NCBI GenBank assembly: GCA_963795795.1
Contig: CAWCJS010000018.1
Span: forward strand, 1 to 64,000
Length of the DNA: 64,000 nt
Direction of reading: 5' to 3'
Source of the DNA: Palsa-504 sp963795795
GTDB taxonomy: Bacteria > Actinomycetota > Actinomycetes > Streptosporangiales > Streptosporangiaceae
The notes beneath the pieces were generated by a model. It saw nothing but the letters and a program-made list of their open reading frames with translations. It was not told the origin of the DNA and ran no database searches. This document shows positions 61,099-64,000 of this stretch, piece by piece. The stretch's first letter is position 1. Every line of letters starts with the position of its first letter. Both the position numbers and the translations under genes were made by a program.

Positions 61099-61791
61099 CT
61101 AGCCGCCCGACCCGTGGGCGAGGCCGCCCATTGACAAGAGCTGGATCGGCTTGGCGCAGGCGGTCGTGCTATAGGCCAGCTTGTAGAAGCCGAGCGTGTT
61201 CGGCACGGCGATCACCAGGTACGACGCATGGACGGGATCGCAAGCGGCCTTGGAGAAATTGCTCGCGTTGCTGATTATCAGCAGGGCGTTGGCGACCTGT
61301 CCCGGGTTGAGCGTGATCCGCGGCCTCGATCCGGTGGCGGCCGTCGTGGCGGCCAGGCCGATCTGGGCGAGCGGCGACCCGCCGGCCAGGGAGGCTCCCG
61401 GTGCACCGCCGAGGCTGCACTGCTTGGGACCGCGGTTGGTGAATTCGATCACCTGGTACGTGACGGACTTAGAGCCCTGCGCCAGCCCCAGGGTGACCCG
61501 CACAGACGACATGGGGCACGCGTAACCGGGGTTCGTCAATCCGTACGCAGGCGGCGCGGTCAGCGTCCGGGCGGGAACTGGCGTCTGGGCGCCCGAGCCC
61601 GCGGTGGCCGTACCGGTTGGGTTCAAAGGGTCGGCGGAATTGGCCGGAGATGCCGCGGGAGCCGAGGTGTCCGACGCGGTCGATGAGCCGGTCGCGGCAC
61701 CGCAACCCCCGACGAGCATCGTCAGGCCCGCCAGCGCCGTGCCCGCTACCGCCAGCCGGGCCCCGGCGGTCCGCGCCATGAGTGTCATCAA
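61099..61791 (-). CDS. DUF4232 lipoprotein
   Basis: 230 residues. A signal with lipobox LVGGC at the N-terminus, a Ser/Thr/Pro linker, then the DUF4232 domain (CPMSSVRVTLGLAQGSKSVTYQVIEFTNRGPKQCSLGG and the end AYSTTACAKPIQL). It would be anchored to the outer face of the membrane. Function unknown. Confidence 0.85.
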   Translation of the reverse strand: MMTLMARTAGARLAVAGTALAGLTMLVGGCGAATGSSTASDTSAPAASPANSADPLNPTGTATAGSGAQTPVPARTLTAPPAYGLTNPGYACPMSSVRVTLGLAQGSKSVTYQVIEFTNRGPKQCSLGGAPGASLAGGSPLAQIGLAATTAATGSRPRITLNPGQVANALLIISNASNFSKAACDPVHASYLVIAVPNTLGFYKLAYSTTACAKPIQLLSMGGLAHGSGG

Positions 61792-62018
61792 TGTTTCCTT
61801 CCGCCCGAGTCGGCTTTCCGGATGGCGTCGACACTATGACGTTCGCCGCCCCGGCGTGGTTGACGGCGGAAATCGGGGCGGCCGTCCTGGAGGGGAGGGG
61901 GTCACGGCGGCGGGCCGCCCGTGTCCGAGACCACTACGACCTCTCCCCTGCCCTGTGTCCGCGCTCGCGCGGCGGGCGGCGTCGTCAACGCGTCCGTGGC
62001 GGGAAATGCGGAGCGGGA

Positions 62019-62034
62019 ACCAGTGCTCGTTCGG
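62019..62034 (-). repeat. 16-bp intergenic element, copy 4
   Basis: ACCAGTGCTCGTTCGG, 14 of 16 matching copies 1 and 2. It lies beyond the end of the sortase gene, in the same orientation as the other copies relative to a leftward gene. Confidence 0.5.
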
Positions 62035-62047
62035 GCATCAGGGGATT

Positions 62048-62716
62048 TTATGCGGAACGGCGGGAGAGCGGGTCCGCGACCTCAGCCGACCTCTGCGGCG
62101 TAAACCACGATATTGCTGAGGTAGTGGCGGTGGCGTAGTCGAAGGCGCCACCGCAGGTGATGAGCCGAAGCTCGGCGTCGGGGACGGGACCGTAGACGTC
62201 CTCTGTCGGGAAGTGGTCCTTCAGGTAGGTCTGGACCGAGGTGACGCGGAACTCGACGAGCGTCCCGTTGGCTCGCCTGACGTAGATCTTGTCCCCGCGG
62301 CGTAGCGTGCTCAGCCGGAAGAAGACCCCTGGTTCATTGTGCGAGTCGATGTGGCCCACGATGATGGCCGAGCCGATGGCGCCGGGGCGGGGGCTTCCGG
62401 TGTACCAGCCGGCGACCGCGACCATGGACAAGGGCGGGACCTGCAGCTCGCCGTCGGACTTCAGGCCGAGGTACATGAGCTTGGTCTGGACGCCGATCAG
62501 CGGGATGGTCAGCGAGACCGGGCGGGAGACCGGTCGGGGCGGCGCCGACGGCGGCGGAGCCACGATCCGGCCGGTGGGGGCGGGCACGGCGTTCACGCCT
62601 AGCGCGACGGGGCGCAGGGCCGGGGTCCCGTGCCGGGTCAGCAGCAGGCCGGCCGTTCCGGCCGCGACGACGAGCAGGCCGGCCGCAAGGAACACGGCCG
62701 GCCTGCTCGAGCGCAT
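62048..62716 (-). CDS. Class F sortase, frameshifted near the C-terminus
   Basis: 222 residues as read. N-terminal membrane anchor (VFLAAGLLVVAAGTAGLLL), Pro-rich spacer, then TIPLIGVQTKLMYLGL, IVGHIDSH (catalytic His), VFFRLSTLRRGDKIYV and LITCGG (catalytic Cys). After AFDYAT the family continues in another frame: RHYLSNIVVYAAEVG with a stop at 62082. One base is missing near 62123-62134. The downstream Arg needed for catalysis lies beyond the lesion, so this reading is likely inactive unless a sequence error. Confidence 0.85.
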   Translation of the reverse strand: MRSSRPAVFLAAGLLVVAAGTAGLLLTRHGTPALRPVALGVNAVPAPTGRIVAPPPSAPPRPVSRPVSLTIPLIGVQTKLMYLGLKSDGELQVPPLSMVAVAGWYTGSPRPGAIGSAIIVGHIDSHNEPGVFFRLSTLRRGDKIYVRRANGTLVEFRVTSVQTYLKDHFPTEDVYGPVPDAELRLITCGGAFDYATATTSAISWFTPQRSAEVADPLSRRSA

Positions 62717-62719
62717 TGC

Positions 62720-63577
62720 CTAGAACCCGTGGCGCGGCTGGGGGCGCTTGCGCCCGGTCAGCGCACCGGTTACGGCCAGCGCGAGGCCGACCGCAATGAG
62801 CGCGAGCCACGGCAGTGCCGAGCCCGGCCCGTGTGCCGCAGTGCCGCCGAAGCCGGTGCTAACGCCGCCTCCGGGCGGTTCACCGCTGCCAGCGGCGTCG
62901 GTGAGGTTGTCGATCTCCAGGCCGTTGGCTCCGTCGAGGACGACCAGGGTATGGACGGTGCCCGCGGCGACGCTGACGCTGGTGTTGGCGTCCCCGCCGC
63001 CGGCGGTCACGGCCACGGTCACCGTGCCGGGCGTGACGGCCTTGTACGACGTCACGGTCGCGAACGCCAGGCTGCCGGCCAGGACGGTGGACCCGTAGGT
63101 CACCTTGACCGTTTGGTCCTTGAGGGACGCCTGGATCACCCGGACCAGGCCTTGCCCGGATGGGGTGGTCAGGTCGTCATTCAGGACCTGGAGCCGAAGG
63201 CCCGATTCGGGGCCCATTCCGGCCACGGTGTAGGCGTGACCTGCTGCGATGGTTACGCCGGTGGAAAGGACCGGCGAGGTCGACGGGGACGCTCCGGCGA
63301 GGCGCATGGCGACGCTGTAGTCGCCCGCGGTCACCGTCTCATACGGCGAAGCCTCTCCGTACGCGACGTGGTGCAGCACGATCTTCGCGTTCGAATTGCC
63401 GAATGAGTACAGGTAAACGTCCACGGCGGGGGTGTTCGGGGACAGGTGGGCTAGCCTGATCCAGCCCGTCCCAGTAGTGGCCGACGACGCGAACGCCGTC
63501 GCGGCGGCGGGTATGCCCAGCAGCAAGGCCGACGCGGCCAAGAGCATGAGCAATCGCCTAGTTAGTCTCGGTTTCAT
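62720..63577 (-). CDS. DUF4397 surface protein
   Basis: 285 residues from ATG 63577 (TTG 63592 is an alternative). Signal peptide (LLMLLAASALLLGIPAAATAFA), DUF4397 core (WIRLAHLSPNTPAVDVYLYSF and VAYGEASPYETVTAGDYSVAMR) and a C-terminal membrane helix (LPWLALIAVGLALAVTGAL) with GRKRPQPR. No LPxTG is seen. It lies 3 bp before the sortase gene, the usual actinobacterial pairing of a DUF4397 protein with a class F sortase. Confidence 0.88.
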   Translation of the reverse strand: MKPRLTRRLLMLLAASALLLGIPAAATAFASSATTGTGWIRLAHLSPNTPAVDVYLYSFGNSNAKIVLHHVAYGEASPYETVTAGDYSVAMRLAGASPSTSPVLSTGVTIAAGHAYTVAGMGPESGLRLQVLNDDLTTPSGQGLVRVIQASLKDQTVKVTYGSTVLAGSLAFATVTSYKAVTPGTVTVAVTAGGGDANTSVSVAAGTVHTLVVLDGANGLEIDNLTDAAGSGEPPGGGVSTGFGGTAAHGPGSALPWLALIAVGLALAVTGALTGRKRPQPRHGF

Positions 63578-63612
63578 GTTGACCCCTCCCAAAAACCCAG
63601 CTTGATGAGCTG

Positions 63613-64000
63613 CTAGGTGCCGTTCAGACCCAGGGGACCTGGGGCATCGAACTGTACGGCCACAGCGGACTGACCGTTTTGAAGCTGGACAGTTGTGTAC
63701 TTCGAGGGCAGATAGTCAGACCGCTGTACAGCTAGGAACCCCATAATCGCCGACAGGCCGGAGGCCGACGAGGCACCGATTTCGGCACCGCGGAGCGGTA
63801 CCTCCGCACTTGCGCCTGGTGACGAGTCATCGAAGATTATCAGCTGTACTGGCATTTTGGCGGCAAGTGCTGAAAGCGTTACAAGCAGGCGTGGATCGAC
63901 CATGCCGTCCTGAAGATCCATCCGGGCCGCCGGCGACGCGTGGACGTTTTTATTGGTCAAAAGTTGGTCACCAGCCTCGATGCGGGCGGACAGATCTGTC
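63613..64000 (-). CDS. C-terminal part of a larger protein of unknown function
   Basis: The frame is open to the right edge (SARIEAGDQLLTNKNVHASPAARMDLQDG) and ends at 63613 with GPLGLNGT. MPVQLIIFDD and EVPLRGAEIG look like parts of a conserved domain common upstream of DUF4397 and sortase genes. Its N-terminus is outside the window. It lies 35 bp before the DUF4397 start and may share its operon. Confidence 0.6.
   Translation of the reverse strand, partial: TDLSARIEAGDQLLTNKNVHASPAARMDLQDGMVDPRLLVTLSALAAKMPVQLIIFDDSSPGASAEVPLRGAEIGASSASGLSAIMGFLAVQRSDYLPSKYTTVQLQNGQSAVAVQFDAPGPLGLNGT

Noticed and set aside
1..64000. CRISPR arrays, tRNA or rRNA genes
   Set aside because: No regularly spaced repeats and no cloverleaf or TTCGA-type loop sequence were found when reading both strands. 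A dedicated scan would be decisive.

Overview
The window is high-GC, densely packed actinomycete DNA. GC-rich codon third positions, frequent GTG/TTG starts, a class F sortase with a DUF4397 surface protein, DUF5134, a DUF222-HNH endonuclease, a MocR regulator, several ECF sigma factors and an F420-type luciferase-like remnant all point to a filamentous soil actinobacterium. A Streptosporangiales-like lineage is a guess; no rRNA or other phylogenetic marker is present. I saw no tRNA, rRNA, CRISPR array or complete biosynthetic cluster.

Layout, left part (1-17.8 kb). An exo-beta-glucosaminidase-like GH2 gene runs off the left edge and carries a 2-nt frameshift. Then come a gamma-carbonic anhydrase, a Ser/Thr kinase, and a leftward operon vapB-vapC-galT-galK-P450 with 4-nt overlaps. 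These are followed by a secreted protein, a two-gene membrane operon under a doubled CsoR-type operator, a DUF899 protein, a secreted beta-propeller, a short adenylate kinase, a CsoR sensor, a coupled cyclodeaminase-FolD pair, and an XRE regulator next to a phasin-like gene with a clear palindromic operator and promoter.

Mobile island (17.8-21.8 kb). A complete 1531-bp IS256-family element sits inside the transposase gene of an ISAzo13-like element, with a perfect 8-bp target duplication. It is followed by an internally deleted LLM oxidoreductase pseudogene. This island abuts the thrS-HIT pair, which in many actinobacteria is followed by pgsA and PIM genes.

Central part (22-45 kb). Housekeeping and metabolic genes: thrS (apparent frameshift), HIT, PPOX-like, GNAT, amidohydrolase, a split double-VOC protein, dtd, asparaginase, and a divergent MocR/AhpD-like pair. 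Then comes the most interesting stretch. A protein made of two fused ECF sigma modules is followed by a tightly coupled operon of a response-regulator/thioredoxin-reductase fusion, a cNMP-domain histidine kinase and a UBP-type zinc-finger protein. A DUF1707 membrane protein and a NYN-LOTUS predicted RNase follow.

Right part (45-64 kb). A truncated Uma2 gene and a heavily frameshifted RelA/SpoT-like toxin module with its small partner gene lie here. An intact second copy of the small partner is at 58.2 kb, next to a 41-bp remnant of the toxin gene that is fused to the 3' end of a HAD hydrolase gene. Other genes are a C45 acyltransferase-like hydrolase, an SMP-30 protein, a DUF222-HNH protein, a second P450, an AKR-Nudix-HAD run, a VOC-sigma(SnoaL)-methyltransferase operon, and a DUF4397-class F sortase pair.

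Five otherwise conserved genes carry a single small indel. This may reflect draft sequence quality. The toxin locus carries many indels and looks genuinely decayed.
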